From Saprospiraceae bacterium (lineage in GTDB: Bacteria; Bacteroidota; Bacteroidia; Chitinophagales; Saprospiraceae), in contig JADJLG010000001.1 in assembly GCA_016710235.1 (NCBI GenBank), forward strand, positions 609,501 through 673,500: 64,000 bases of DNA. Reading direction: 5' to 3'. The notes under the pieces are model-generated. The model was not told the origin of the DNA. It saw only the letters and a program-made list of their open reading frames with translations, and searched no databases. Made by a program: the position numbers and the translations under genes. Positions 25,328 through 34,883 of this stretch are shown piece by piece. Each line of letters starts with the position of its first letter. Position 1 is the stretch's first letter.

Positions 25328-26995
25328 ATGATCTGTATGAGACTTAAGATAGTTAGTATTTTCTTTACTGTATTTCTGATTTTCATCCATAGTTCTTGCG
25401 TCAATTCCTGTAACGGAAAAAATAAACGCAAAGCGATTTCAGCTGACCAAAGTCTTTATTCTCCAATCAACTACAACTTGATCTTTTTGGACTCGGCTAA
25501 AATCGCTCATGTGTTTCAAGAAGATTCAAGCTTGGCTGAATTCGCACCTGAAATGAGAGATTTTTATCTGAAAAGAGAGTATCAGTTTGCTTGGTTTAAT
25601 GAAGACGGTGTAAGTACCTCTTTGGCTCAACTTTACCAGATGATAAATCTCCATATCTTGAATTTCCAAGACAGCACCTTATATGATAAAGTTTTGATGC
25701 CAGTCATTGACAGTCTCACAGCTGATCCGAAATACCTAAAGAAAAACATGCATCAACAAGTCGACTGGGAAGTAAAATTTACTGGTTATTTTTTTAAGTA
25801 TGCCAAGAAAGAATTTAATGGAATAGACAAAGATCCAAAAGATCTGGAGTGGTTTATCCCTAGGAAGAAAAAGGACTTCAAACTCTTGCTAGAAAAAATT
25901 GCCTGCTGTGAAAAAGAAATGGAAGAATACGAACCTGTAAATCCATTCTATAAAAATTTTAAAAAATCACTAATTGAGTACAGACAAATCGCGGATAGTG
26001 CAGATTCGCTTCAAATTTTTGCACATAAATTGAAAAACGACAAGGAAAGTCTGCCGCAAATAAAAAATTTACTGTACCTGATGAAGGATCTTCCTACGAG
26101 AGATACAAGTGAAGAATGGTCTGAAGAATTATCCACCGCAATTGAAAACTTTCAGATGAGAATGGGATTACATCCCAATTGTGAACTTGATGCCCCCACC
26201 TTAGCAGAATTAAACGTACCAATTATTGATCGGATCAAACAGATCATCATCAATATGGAGAGGTTGAGATGGATGCCTGATAGCGTTTCAAACGACTATA
26301 TTTTGGTCAATATAGCTTCCTTTACCTTTTATGTTTTTGAACAGGGTAAATTAGTTTGGCAAATGCCTGTTGTCGTTGGAAAATCAGCAACGTCTACTAC
26401 TATATTTAGCGGGTCTTTATCTCATATTGTTTTCAGCCCTTATTGGAATATTCCAAAGAGTATATTAGTCAATGAGATTTTGCCAAAGGTGAAAAGAAAT
26501 CCATCTTATATTGACAAGCACAATATGCAGGTATTGATCGGAAATCAAGTAATTTCGGCATATTCTATACCATGGAATAATTATTCTGACAAAGTACCTC
26601 TGACAGTACGTCAAAAACCCGGACCTGAGAATGCGCTCGGACAGGTTAAATTTTTATTTCCCAATGCTTATAACATTTACTTTCACGATACTCCTCAAAA
26701 AAATTTATTTAAAGAGCACAATAGAGCTTTCAGTCATGGTTGTATCAGATTGTCTGATCCGTCGAGACTCGCGCGATATCTTCTCCGGGACAGCCCTGAA
26801 TACACAAACGAAAAGTTAGAATCTTTGATGCAGAATAATTTAGAGACATGGGTAAAGTTGAAGACGAATATTCCGGTTTATCTCTGTTATTTTACAGCAT
26901 GGCGTTACTCAGATGGCAGCACACAGTTTCGTCGGGATATTTACAATCATGACAAAAAACTAGAAAAAGAAGTGTTTTCGAATTATCTATTTTAA
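25328..26995 (+). CDS. L,D-transpeptidase (YcbB/LdtD-like) lipoprotein
   Basis: 555 residues. The ATG at 25328 or, three codons later, 25337 gives a lipoprotein-like signal ending ...FIHSSC. An N-terminal scaffold region (~60-270) follows, with FAWFNEDGVSTSLAQLY typical of the YcbB-like family, then a short peptidoglycan-binding-like segment (ENFQMRMGLHPNCELDAPTL). The YkuD catalytic domain (~325-490) contains LVNIASFTFYVFE, NIYFHDTP and SHGCIRL with catalytic Cys472. It should form 3-3 cross-links or attach proteins to peptidoglycan in the periplasm. It follows the YkuD_2-type gene after 55 bp. The gene converges on the response regulator with only 13 bp between stops, and no hairpin is visible there. 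Confidence 0.9.
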   Translation: MICMRLKIVSIFFTVFLIFIHSSCVNSCNGKNKRKAISADQSLYSPINYNLIFLDSAKIAHVFQEDSSLAEFAPEMRDFYLKREYQFAWFNEDGVSTSLAQLYQMINLHILNFQDSTLYDKVLMPVIDSLTADPKYLKKNMHQQVDWEVKFTGYFFKYAKKEFNGIDKDPKDLEWFIPRKKKDFKLLLEKIACCEKEMEEYEPVNPFYKNFKKSLIEYRQIADSADSLQIFAHKLKNDKESLPQIKNLLYLMKDLPTRDTSEEWSEELSTAIENFQMRMGLHPNCELDAPTLAELNVPIIDRIKQIIINMERLRWMPDSVSNDYILVNIASFTFYVFEQGKLVWQMPVVVGKSATSTTIFSGSLSHIVFSPYWNIPKSILVNEILPKVKRNPSYIDKHNMQVLIGNQVISAYSIPWNNYSDKVPLTVRQKPGPENALGQVKFLFPNAYNIYFHDTPQKNLFKEHNRAFSHGCIRLSDPSRLARYLLRDSPEYTNEKLESLMQNNLETWVKLKTNIPVYLCYFTAWRYSDGSTQFRRDIYNHDKKLEKEVFSNYLF

Positions 26996-27008
26996 TACAA
27001 AACCCAAA

Positions 27009-27761
27009 CTAAATTTCCGAACCTTTCTCTCCATGAATGATCATGCGAAAACCATTCCCATGAATATTCGCTATATCAATATTGGGATCTTTGGAGAGAT
27101 ACTTCCTCAATTTGGTAACAAACACATCCATACTTCTCGCGGTAAAATAATTATCCTCACCCCAGATTTTTGTTAGTGCTTCCGACCTTTGCAAAACATC
27201 GTTTCTATTTTTACAAAACATCTTGAGCAGCATTGCCTCCTTTGGGGAAAGCTTTATTTTTTCAGAGATTTCATTTCCGTCTTTGGTATAAAGTACACGC
27301 AAAGGATAATTAAAATGGAATATTCCGATTTCGTATTCTTTCACATCTTCTTCCTCATCTTCTTCGCGTTTTGTTCTTCTGAGAATTGCTTGTACTCGAT
27401 AAAGCAACTCTTCGCTGTTGAATGGTTTAGTTACATAATCATCAGCACCAATACGAAATCCTTCTAAGACGTCTTCCTTAAGGGTCTTTGCTGTAAGAAA
27501 AATAATTGGGACATCTGCATTCTTTGAACGTATGTCTTTGGCTAATGAAAACCCATCTTTTCGAGGCATCATTACGTCGAGGATACACAAATCGTAAGTG
27601 CTTCTTCTAAACTGCTCAAAGCCATCTATCCCATCTGTCGCCAGATCGACTTCATAATTGTGCATTTCCAAATAACTGCGTAGAACATCGCCAAAATTGC
27701 GATCGTCCTCTACCAATAAAATTCTTGGGTTTGTCTTGCTAGACTCAGTGCCGCCTGTCAT
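27009..27761 (-). CDS. OmpR/PhoB-family response regulator (RprY-like)
   Basis: The frame opens at 27800, but the ATG at 27761 puts a short leader before the receiver domain, giving 250 residues. The receiver has acidic residues in LLVEDDRNF, phospho-acceptor D62 (LCILDVMMPRKDG) and the Lys of VTKPFN. The C-terminal winged-helix domain shows KLSPKEAMLLKMFCKNRND, EALTKIWGEDNYFTARSMDV and TKLRKYLSKDPNIDI. It is a DNA-binding transcription factor partnered with the histidine kinase encoded upstream; the 189-bp gap suggests a separate or additional promoter. Similar pairs in Bacteroidota are called RprX/RprY. Targets are unknown. Confidence 0.93.
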   Translation of the reverse strand: MTGGTESSKTNPRILLVEDDRNFGDVLRSYLEMHNYEVDLATDGIDGFEQFRRSTYDLCILDVMMPRKDGFSLAKDIRSKNADVPIIFLTAKTLKEDVLEGFRIGADDYVTKPFNSEELLYRVQAILRRTKREEDEEEDVKEYEIGIFHFNYPLRVLYTKDGNEISEKIKLSPKEAMLLKMFCKNRNDVLQRSEALTKIWGEDNYFTARSMDVFVTKLRKYLSKDPNIDIANIHGNGFRMIIHGEKGSEI

Positions 27762-27950
27762 AATTACTTCGTTAAGGATATACAACGATTGTGAACTCAA
27801 AAATATGCAAAAATGCCGGTTTTTAATTCCACATTTCTATTTATTTAGTATAAAAATTTCCTATATATTTTTGTAATTCAAAATTATATTTTTACTATTT
27901 GTATTTATCAAATACAACATTTCAATATTATCATGTTTTATAAAATAATC

Positions 27951-29321
27951 TTAAACTGCTAAAAAAGAAATTGCGAACGTACTTCCTTTTCCCGGCTCAC
28001 TCTGCACTTTGATCTTACCATTTTGGGCAGCTACCATAGCTTTGACGTAACTCAAACCCAGGCCAAAGCCCTTTACATTGTGGAGATTGCCAGTGGGAAC
28101 TCGGTAAAATTTTTCAAAGATCATTTTTTGGTCTTCATCAGACATACCAATTCCCTGGTCTTTTACGTAGATTTCCAAGTATCCCGAGCGATTTCGAGTA
28201 CCAATGGTGATGTGCGGAGTTTCTGGCGAATACTTGTTCGCATTATCCAGGAGATTGTATATGATATTCGTCATATGGGTTTGGTCACCCATAACATTGA
28301 CTGCTTGTGCATTCAATTCCTTGTACAGCACTCCATCTCGTTGATTGATTTGCAACATTATGTTCTGGCTTGCTTGCTCGATGATTTCATGAATATTGAC
28401 TTTCTTTAAACTAAGTTGAAAATCCTTTTTGTCGAGCAAAGCCATTTGGAGCACCTTTTCTACCTGAGAAAGCATCCTGCGATTCTCCTGTTTAATTATT
28501 TCAGTAAATCGCTTGATCTTGTCCGGAGCACTGATAATATTAGGGTTGAGTATTGAGTCGGACGCCAGAGATATCGTGGCAATAGGTGTCTTAAACTCAT
28601 GGGTCATATTATTGACAAAATCATTTTTGATCTCTGATATTTTCTTCTGCCTAAAGACGGTAAAAATAACGTATGCAAAGCTGGATATGATCAGTGCAAT
28701 CAGTAAGAGCGACAATGTTAAAAGAGGCCAGGCGCTGCTCCACAACCATTTTTGCTTATCCGGAAAAAAAAGTTTCAATACACCCGGAGTATTGAACTCT
28801 GTAGGAAAAAGTGAAACCTGATATGTCGATTCACTCAGGTAGTGTCTCACATCCGTGAATTCCGGATTGGAAGCATTAATCTTCTTCCCCATATCCACCA
28901 GGAAATTTCCGTTCAATATGATAAAGGTTTTTTTGGTGTTGTCATATACTCCAAATGAATACCGCATTCCAATATTGAGGTCTTCTAACTCTTGTCTGAT
29001 GAGTACTGCGAGTTGCTTTGGATCGAGTCTGGTCTCTAAAGGAGGTGGGTTAATGCGCTTGATTCTATCTTTGAGTTCGATTTGGATTCTGTTTTGCAAC
29101 CAACTGCCCTGTTTGCGCAGAAGATATTCAGTGGGGTCCAGGGTATCCGCTTGATCTATGATTTTGGATTCAACTCTTTTCAAAGCAGCCAATATACTAT
29201 CTTCAAACTGATGTTCTTTGAGTTGGAGGGACCACCTGATCCAGTACAATTGCAAGATTGCAGTGCCCAGTAAGGCTACAGCCATCACACCTATCGTCAA
29301 CCAAATCCCACGTTTATTCAA
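27951..29321 (-). CDS. Sensor histidine kinase (RprX-like)
   Basis: 456 residues. TTG start at 29321: no in-frame ATG lies before the first membrane helix, and the N-terminus MNKRGIWLTIGVMAVALL is typical of Bacteroidota kinases. Membrane helices lie at ~8-28 and ~198-222, with a ~170-residue periplasmic sensor between them. The dimerisation/phospho-acceptor motif is FVNNMTHEFKTPIATIS with His241. The ATPase domain has NLLDNANKYSP, VKDQGIGMSDEDQ, FEKFYRVPTGN and GFGLGLSYVKAMV. It is intact and should phosphorylate the response regulator encoded directly downstream. The sensed signal cannot be read from the sequence. Confidence 0.93.
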   Translation of the reverse strand: MNKRGIWLTIGVMAVALLGTAILQLYWIRWSLQLKEHQFEDSILAALKRVESKIIDQADTLDPTEYLLRKQGSWLQNRIQIELKDRIKRINPPPLETRLDPKQLAVLIRQELEDLNIGMRYSFGVYDNTKKTFIILNGNFLVDMGKKINASNPEFTDVRHYLSESTYQVSLFPTEFNTPGVLKLFFPDKQKWLWSSAWPLLTLSLLLIALIISSFAYVIFTVFRQKKISEIKNDFVNNMTHEFKTPIATISLASDSILNPNIISAPDKIKRFTEIIKQENRRMLSQVEKVLQMALLDKKDFQLSLKKVNIHEIIEQASQNIMLQINQRDGVLYKELNAQAVNVMGDQTHMTNIIYNLLDNANKYSPETPHITIGTRNRSGYLEIYVKDQGIGMSDEDQKMIFEKFYRVPTGNLHNVKGFGLGLSYVKAMVAAQNGKIKVQSEPGKGSTFAISFLAV

Positions 29322-29403
29322 TACAGAATTTTCGTTTCTTAGAAAACGTAATTGTTACGATTCTGTTTTCAAAAAAGGAGAAGTCATTCAATAGCGTCAA
29401 GGT

Positions 29404-30558
29404 TCAAATTTTGCGATCTTTCCACTCCAAATTCAGAGGAAGAAATCCAAATACACCAAGAATCAAGATATACCAACTATAAAACACATTTGCAGGAAAA
29501 AACCACCACAGTGAATTCCTGGTTGAAAACCAATCTAAAGCTTTTAGATTGACCACGAACTCTAAGATCCATCTCCACACCAAAGCAATAGTACCGGCAA
29601 TCAATAGGACATTATTTTGGAAAATTAAGCTCACCACCACAAGCGTCAAGGGCACCCATCTCGCAAAGAAAATAAGATAGGCTATGGCAGTCAGTGCTCC
29701 ATTTTTCAAATATTTCATCTTACTGCTCCACCTTAATCTTTGACTAAAAAATGCACTCAAACTTCTCAATCCGAAGGTTTTGACCATCGAATCCCAAGAC
29801 TTGAGATAGCACGATTTTCCCGGATGTGTTTTCTCAAGACTTCGTATCAAAAAAACATCGTCCCCCGAGGCAATCTGCATATTGTCTTCATAACAATTGG
29901 ATCTGATAAAATCTTCCTTGTAGAACACCAAATTGGCACCGGTTCCCAAAGTACCAACGTGCATCCTTTGACCTCCACAATGAATCAGGTTGGTAACTGC
30001 TGTGTCAAGAACCTGAAAGTGATGTAAAAATCCTCTGCCATACGAAATTGAAAGTGGACCGGTACCGATACGAGCGCCAGAATTTTGCATAACTGCAACA
30101 CCATTACGCACCCAAGATCTAGGTACTATACAATCTCCATCCGTGGTAAAAATCATGGAGCCTTGAGCATGATTAATTCCATATGAGAGCGCCTTTTTTT
30201 TGGAGCCAACTATGGTAGTTCGCTTCCAAACACCAAGGCGCATCAATTTAAATCTGTAGTCTTTGACCTGATTTTCCAATATGGTATAAGTGTCGTCTTC
30301 AGACTGATCATCTACGACGATAACTTCCAATAAATCTTCAGGATAATCCTGATCCAGACATGATGAAACGCATTCAAGAATATTATCTTCTTCATTTCTA
30401 GCTGCAATGACTATTGTCACCGGGACAGCATTTTGAACATTGAGTCCATTAATTCCTGCAGTAGCATGGCAGGATCTAATGTACATGATAAGAACTATAG
30501 TATAAGTAATTAAAAGTAGAGCAAGTGTAATCAGAATAGCGAAAACAACCTGGGCCAT
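29404..30558 (-). CDS. Membrane glycosyltransferase, family GT2
   Basis: 384 residues. An N-terminal membrane helix (~5-28) precedes a GT2 domain with VPVTIVIAARNEEDNI, VIVVDDQSEDDT, the metal-binding TTDGDC, SGDDVFLIRSL and the QRLRWSSK acceptor-site motif. C-terminal hydrophobic segments at ~285-375 anchor it in the inner membrane. This layout fits enzymes that extend polysaccharides or glycosylate lipids with a nucleotide sugar on the cytoplasmic side. The sugar is unknown. It lies 6 bp after the small membrane protein gene, so the two are co-transcribed. Confidence 0.9.
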   Translation of the reverse strand: MAQVVFAILITLALLLITYTIVLIMYIRSCHATAGINGLNVQNAVPVTIVIAARNEEDNILECVSSCLDQDYPEDLLEVIVVDDQSEDDTYTILENQVKDYRFKLMRLGVWKRTTIVGSKKKALSYGINHAQGSMIFTTDGDCIVPRSWVRNGVAVMQNSGARIGTGPLSISYGRGFLHHFQVLDTAVTNLIHCGGQRMHVGTLGTGANLVFYKEDFIRSNCYEDNMQIASGDDVFLIRSLEKTHPGKSCYLKSWDSMVKTFGLRSLSAFFSQRLRWSSKMKYLKNGALTAIAYLIFFARWVPLTLVVVSLIFQNNVLLIAGTIALVWRWILEFVVNLKALDWFSTRNSLWWFFPANVFYSWYILILGVFGFLPLNLEWKDRKI

Positions 30559-30564
30559 AGCGAA

Positions 30565-31044
30565 TTATACAAACAGGTCGTCGTATTGGTTTGCTTCCTT
30601 AAGGCTTTCTTTCTTTGCTACTCTTTCTTTTTTAATGGTGATATTTTCCAAATCAACTTCTTCATATGGGGTATATGATTGCTCTTCATCGCCCCGATAT
30701 ATCTTTTCGCTCACTTGGCCAAATTTTCTGTAAGCCCAAGCTTTAAATGCCAAACCTGCAGTAACAAAAGGCAATCCTATCAACTGCATAGCCAAATAAA
30801 ATAATCCTCCAAGCGGGTTTATCTTAAATGATCTGCCAATTCCTTTGATGTGGTCCCAAACTACGGAGGGTTTCAAAATAAGTGCAATTAATATGAATAG
30901 GGGTGTGATATAAAACAAAAACTTATAGATCTGAAATCCTACATAAAACAACACCAATAAAAATATAAAAAAGATCAAGCCACCGATAAGCTTTTCGGTA
31001 AATGACCTTCCTGTGTCAAATGAATATGACCTGTGATTGTTCAT
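30565..31044 (-). CDS. Conserved small membrane protein, function unknown
   Basis: 159 residues. I do not recognise a named family. Hydrophobic segments at ~20-38 and ~43-60 are probable membrane helices, and a third, weaker one lies at ~78-100. The C-terminal ~55 residues are charged (KRERVAKKESL-like, rich in Lys and Glu) and presumably cytoplasmic. It lies immediately upstream of the GT2 gene (6 bp), so a role in the same membrane process is likely but unproven. A lone TAnnTTTG-type match on the minus strand (31053-31060) lies close to the start, without a proper -33 element. Confidence 0.7.
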   Translation of the reverse strand: MNNHRSYSFDTGRSFTEKLIGGLIFFIFLLVLFYVGFQIYKFLFYITPLFILIALILKPSVVWDHIKGIGRSFKINPLGGLFYLAMQLIGLPFVTAGLAFKAWAYRKFGQVSEKIYRGDEEQSYTPYEEVDLENITIKKERVAKKESLKEANQYDDLFV

Positions 31045-31118
31045 GGTTTATGCAAAAATAATACAAATACGTATTAAAAATAAAAATAATATATTATTAA
31101 CAAAAATTTTTGGGTTTG

Positions 31119-32873
31119 TCAATTGAGGCGGGATCGCTCCAGATGATATAAATAACTGCCTTTTCGCTGAGAAAGTTCGGCAATGGATCCAATTTCTTTA
31201 ATTTCACCGTTTTCGAGGACAAGCAAAAGGTCGGCATTTTGAATCGTGGAAAGCCTATGTGCAATTGTGATGGAAGTGCGATTGGCTAACAATTGTTCAA
31301 TAGCAGACTGGATTGTGGCTTCAGTTCGATTGTCAATGGAGGATGTGGCCTCATCCAATACCAAAATGTCAGGATCAAACACCATCGCTCGGACGAAAGA
31401 GAGCAACTGTCTTTGCCCTACAGACAAATTGACTCCTCTTTCTGATATTTGAAAATTATAGGCTCCTGGCAATTCTTCGATAAAAGTATGAACCCCTAAT
31501 TTTTTCGCACATTCTTCCACTTTAGGTAGGCTTATTTCGGGGTCGTGCATGCTCAGATTTTCATAAATCGTCCCATTAAATAAAAATACATCCTGAAGGA
31601 CTATCCCAATTCTCTTTCGCAAATGACTCAAGTCATAATTTTCAATCGGTGTAGAATTGATCAAGATCTCTCCAGAATCTTTTTCGTACAATCGATTGAT
31701 CAAGTTGATAATACTTGTTTTACCGGATCCTGTCTTTCCTATGATTGCTAGATTCTTGCCTTGTGGAAGCGTAAAAGAAATATCCTTCAATACGGGTTTA
31801 TCATTTTGATAACTGAAATTGACATGGCTAAACACCACATCGCCGTGGAGACTTTCTTTGCGATCAAATTGTGTTGATTTTGATTCTCGTTGAGGATTGT
31901 CAAATATTTGCAACACTCTTTCACCAGCTACCAATCCCATCTGAAGCGTATTAAACTTGTCAGCCAACATCCTCACAGGTTGAAACAAACGCGATAAAAA
32001 CATTGGAAAAGCGACCAATTGCCCTACAGTGACGGATCCACTCAAAACTCCTTGCGCACCCCACCACACCATTAGTCCTAATGAGGCAGCTGAAATAATC
32101 TCCACTACCGGAAAAAAAACTGCGTAGTAAAAAATTCCATCCAAATTAGCCTGAGTATATTCTCGATTGATTTCTTTAAATTTCTTTTCAGTATTTGCTT
32201 GAGCATTAAATATCTGAACGATCTTCATTCCACTAATATGTTCTTGCAAGAATGTATTCATTTTGGTCACCTCTTGCCTCACTCTTTGGAAACTGCTCTT
32301 TACTTTCTCCTTGAACAAATAGCTTGCTAATAATAAAAAAGGAAAACTGATCAGGCATATTATGGTAAGTTTTACACTTGTATACAACATGACCAATAAT
32401 ACTGAAATCAAAGCAAGAATATCGGCAATAATTGTTATCAATCCTTCGGAAAATACCGAGTTCAGTGTCTCCAGATCATTGATCGTTCGGGTAGTATTGG
32501 TGCCTACTGGTGTCTGATCGAAATAACTCATCCTCAAGTGCAACAGATGGGCAAATACTGCTTTTCGCATATCCAAAATAATATTCTGCCCCAGTAGATT
32601 TGTCAGGATCATGAAAGCATATCTCATGATCGTCGTAAGCAGTAAAACGGCTAGAAAAAGCAAGGCAACCTTCTTCAAGCCGTGTAAATCCGACTTCATG
32701 ATATAGTCATCTACCATGACATTGGTGAGATATGGTGTCAAGGCACTGAGTGGTGCCTGTAAAACGGCTAACACACCGGCTAAATAAAACAGAGTTCGAT
32801 GAGGTTTTACAAATCGAAATAGTCTTTTTAAGGTTTGATAACCTGAGATTTTATTTGTATCAGTACCCGTCAT
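31119..32873 (-). CDS. ABC exporter, fused permease and ATPase (MsbA-like)
   Basis: 584 residues: six membrane helices (~1-310) followed by a nucleotide-binding domain (~345-584). The Walker A motif is GKTGSGKTS, the signature SVGQRQLLSF, Walker B ILVLDEATSS, and the H-loop IAHRLSTIQ. It belongs to the half-transporter group that includes lipid A flippases and multidrug exporters and acts as a homodimer or heterodimer in the inner membrane. Its ATG overlaps the RadC stop by four bases (ATGA), so the two are translationally coupled. The substrate is not evident. Confidence 0.93.
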   Translation of the reverse strand: MTGTDTNKISGYQTLKRLFRFVKPHRTLFYLAGVLAVLQAPLSALTPYLTNVMVDDYIMKSDLHGLKKVALLFLAVLLLTTIMRYAFMILTNLLGQNIILDMRKAVFAHLLHLRMSYFDQTPVGTNTTRTINDLETLNSVFSEGLITIIADILALISVLLVMLYTSVKLTIICLISFPFLLLASYLFKEKVKSSFQRVRQEVTKMNTFLQEHISGMKIVQIFNAQANTEKKFKEINREYTQANLDGIFYYAVFFPVVEIISAASLGLMVWWGAQGVLSGSVTVGQLVAFPMFLSRLFQPVRMLADKFNTLQMGLVAGERVLQIFDNPQRESKSTQFDRKESLHGDVVFSHVNFSYQNDKPVLKDISFTLPQGKNLAIIGKTGSGKTSIINLINRLYEKDSGEILINSTPIENYDLSHLRKRIGIVLQDVFLFNGTIYENLSMHDPEISLPKVEECAKKLGVHTFIEELPGAYNFQISERGVNLSVGQRQLLSFVRAMVFDPDILVLDEATSSIDNRTEATIQSAIEQLLANRTSITIAHRLSTIQNADLLLVLENGEIKEIGSIAELSQRKGSYLYHLERSRLN

Positions 32874-33571
32874 TTCAGCATTCCTTCATCTGCAAAACTA
32901 AAATATGTATCCGCACAAACGATGAGATGATCCACAACTTTTATTTCTAATAATTCTCCGGCATGACTTAATTTTTCTGTAAGTTGAATGTCAGCTTGAC
33001 TGGGTTTCCGACTGTGTGAAGGGTGATTATGACACAAAATGATATTATGAGCCTTACATTCCAATGCACGTGCAAACACCATCTTAGGATCTACTACTGT
33101 AGAACTCATCCCACCAGAAGATATCCTCTCAATAGAAAGTACCATCTGAGCTCGATTGAGCAAGATAATGTAGAATTCCTCATGCGAAATATCTTCTAAG
33201 TATGATCTGATCAATTGATATGCTTGATCGCTTCGTGTAATCACTGGTTTTTCTCCAACCTCCGATTGCAAGCGGCGACGGCCGAGTTCAAGCGCAGCTT
33301 CGATGGTAATTGCTTTAACTAATCCTATACCTTTCATTTTTTGAAATGACTTGATGCCGGCTTTGCTCAGTTCAATGAGGCTGTGGTTATATGTTTCCAA
33401 AAGTCGCTTTGCCAGATCGATAGCTGATTCTTCTTTATTACCTGAACCAATCAGTATGGCAAGTAGTTCAGAATTGCTCAGACTGTCTTTCCCTTTATTG
33501 GCAAGCTTTTCTCTTGGTTTGTCATCCTCAGCCCAGTACTTGATAGACTTGCTGATTTGCTTTGGTGTCAT
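32870..33571 (-). CDS. radC: RadC family JAB-domain protein
   Basis: 233 residues, normal for the family. The N-terminal helix-hairpin-helix region contains LSNSELLAILIGSGNKEESA. The C-terminal JAB/MPN+ metalloprotease-like domain has HNHPSHSRKPSQAD, with the His and Asp metal ligands. RadC is widespread and long named for DNA repair, but its biochemical role is not settled. It is the middle gene of an operon: 26 bp after the PLP enzyme, and overlapping the ABC exporter by four bases. Confidence 0.95.
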   Translation of the reverse strand: MTPKQISKSIKYWAEDDKPREKLANKGKDSLSNSELLAILIGSGNKEESAIDLAKRLLETYNHSLIELSKAGIKSFQKMKGIGLVKAITIEAALELGRRRLQSEVGEKPVITRSDQAYQLIRSYLEDISHEEFYIILLNRAQMVLSIERISSGGMSSTVVDPKMVFARALECKAHNIILCHNHPSHSRKPSQADIQLTEKLSHAGELLEIKVVDHLIVCADTYFSFADEGMLK

Positions 33572-33597
33572 TTTCCGGGTGTTAAGTTGATGAAAAA

Positions 33598-34740
33598 TTA
33601 TCTGGACAATGCCTGATCCAGGTCTTCAATTAAATCATCTGCATCTTCGATCCCAACACTCAGTCGAATCAATGTATCTGTCAACCCGGACTTCATTCTG
33701 TCTTCTCTAGGGATAGAAGCATGAGTCATAGAGGCAGGGTGACCGATTAGGGATTCTACCCCACCCAGTGATTCAGCACAAGTAAATAACTTTGTCTTTT
33801 TCAATATGGTTTTCGTGTATTCCAGATCACCTTGTTTCAGATCAAAAGAAATCATTGCTCCCATACCACGCATTTGCGATTTTGCTATCAGATGTCCGGG
33901 GTGATCTTCCAATCCCGGATACAATACCCGTGATACTTCCGGTTGTTTTGTCAGCCAGTGGGCAAGTTTTTCTGCATTTTCACAGGCTCTCTGTACCCTA
34001 AGATGTAGTGTTTTGATTCCACGTAGCACTAGAAAACAATCCATCGGACCGGGAACAGCGCCGCTGGCGTTTTGAAGAAAGTGTATCCTTTCTGACAATT
34101 CCTTTGTTTTACAAATTACAGCACCGTGGATGACATCTGAGTGACCTCCCAGATACTTCGTAGCCGAATGTAGCACGAGATCCGCTCCTAAATCTATTGG
34201 GTTCTGCAGATATGGTGTAGCAAAGGTATTGTCCACACAGACCAAAATACCCCTGTCAGCTGCAAATCTGCAGACTGCTGCAATGTCGATGATCTGGAGC
34301 AAAGGATTGGTAGGTGTCTCTATCCAAATCATTTTGGTGGCATCTGTTAGATGCTTTGCCAAAAGATTCACATCCTGCATAGGCACATATTTGCTTTGGA
34401 TACCCAACTGACCAAATACACGGACCAGCTGACGATATGAACCTCCATAGAGATCATGGGTGGCAACTACTTCATCTCCTGATTTTAGAAGCTTGATTAC
34501 TGCATCCATAGCTGCTAAACCACTTCCAAAACATGCAGCTCCCACACCATTTTCAAGAGCCGCCAGGTTTGTTTCTAATACGGTACGTGTAGGGTTTTGA
34601 GTACGTGCATATTCATATCCTTTATGATTGCCGGGGCCATCCTGAGCATACGTTGAAGTCTGATAAATGGGAGTCATGACAGCTCCTGTTTCCGGGTCAG
34701 GATGCACTCCTGCATGTATAACTTTTGTTGCGAATTTCAT
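33598..34740 (-). CDS. Cystathionine gamma-synthase/lyase family PLP enzyme
   Basis: 380 residues, a full-length member of the trans-sulfuration family. Conserved segments are IYQTSTYAQ, YEYARTQNPTR, FGSGLAAMDAV, ETPTNPLLQI, DNTFATPYLQNP and SATKYLGGHSDV, in which Lys195 should hold pyridoxal phosphate. It catalyses gamma-replacement or gamma-elimination on homoserine esters or cystathionine in methionine/cysteine metabolism. Sequence features alone do not separate synthase (MetB) from lyase activity, so no symbol is given. It leads the operon with radC and an ABC exporter and has a good promoter match upstream. Confidence 0.93.
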   Translation of the reverse strand: MKFATKVIHAGVHPDPETGAVMTPIYQTSTYAQDGPGNHKGYEYARTQNPTRTVLETNLAALENGVGAACFGSGLAAMDAVIKLLKSGDEVVATHDLYGGSYRQLVRVFGQLGIQSKYVPMQDVNLLAKHLTDATKMIWIETPTNPLLQIIDIAAVCRFAADRGILVCVDNTFATPYLQNPIDLGADLVLHSATKYLGGHSDVIHGAVICKTKELSERIHFLQNASGAVPGPMDCFLVLRGIKTLHLRVQRACENAEKLAHWLTKQPEVSRVLYPGLEDHPGHLIAKSQMRGMGAMISFDLKQGDLEYTKTILKKTKLFTCAESLGGVESLIGHPASMTHASIPREDRMKSGLTDTLIRLSVGIEDADDLIEDLDQALSR

Positions 34741-34765
34741 AATAATAGATCAAATATTGATCCTG

Positions 34766-34794
34766 CAAAGATAGGTCAAAGCACTGTTTATCAA
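34766..34794 (-). promoter_or_regulatory. Bacteroidota-type promoter for the PLP enzyme-radC-ABC operon
   Basis: On the minus strand TATCTTTG (34766-34773) is a full match to TAnnTTTG, and TTG at 34792-34794 lies 18 nt upstream. The leader to the ATG at 34740 would be about 20 nt. Confidence 0.65.
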
Positions 34795-34883
34795 TAAAGT
34801 GAAAAGAATTTACAAATCAAGTAAATCCAAAACTATAAGTGGCGGTAATTTTCGAGTCAGCAAAAGAGTCTTATTTCCAATCA

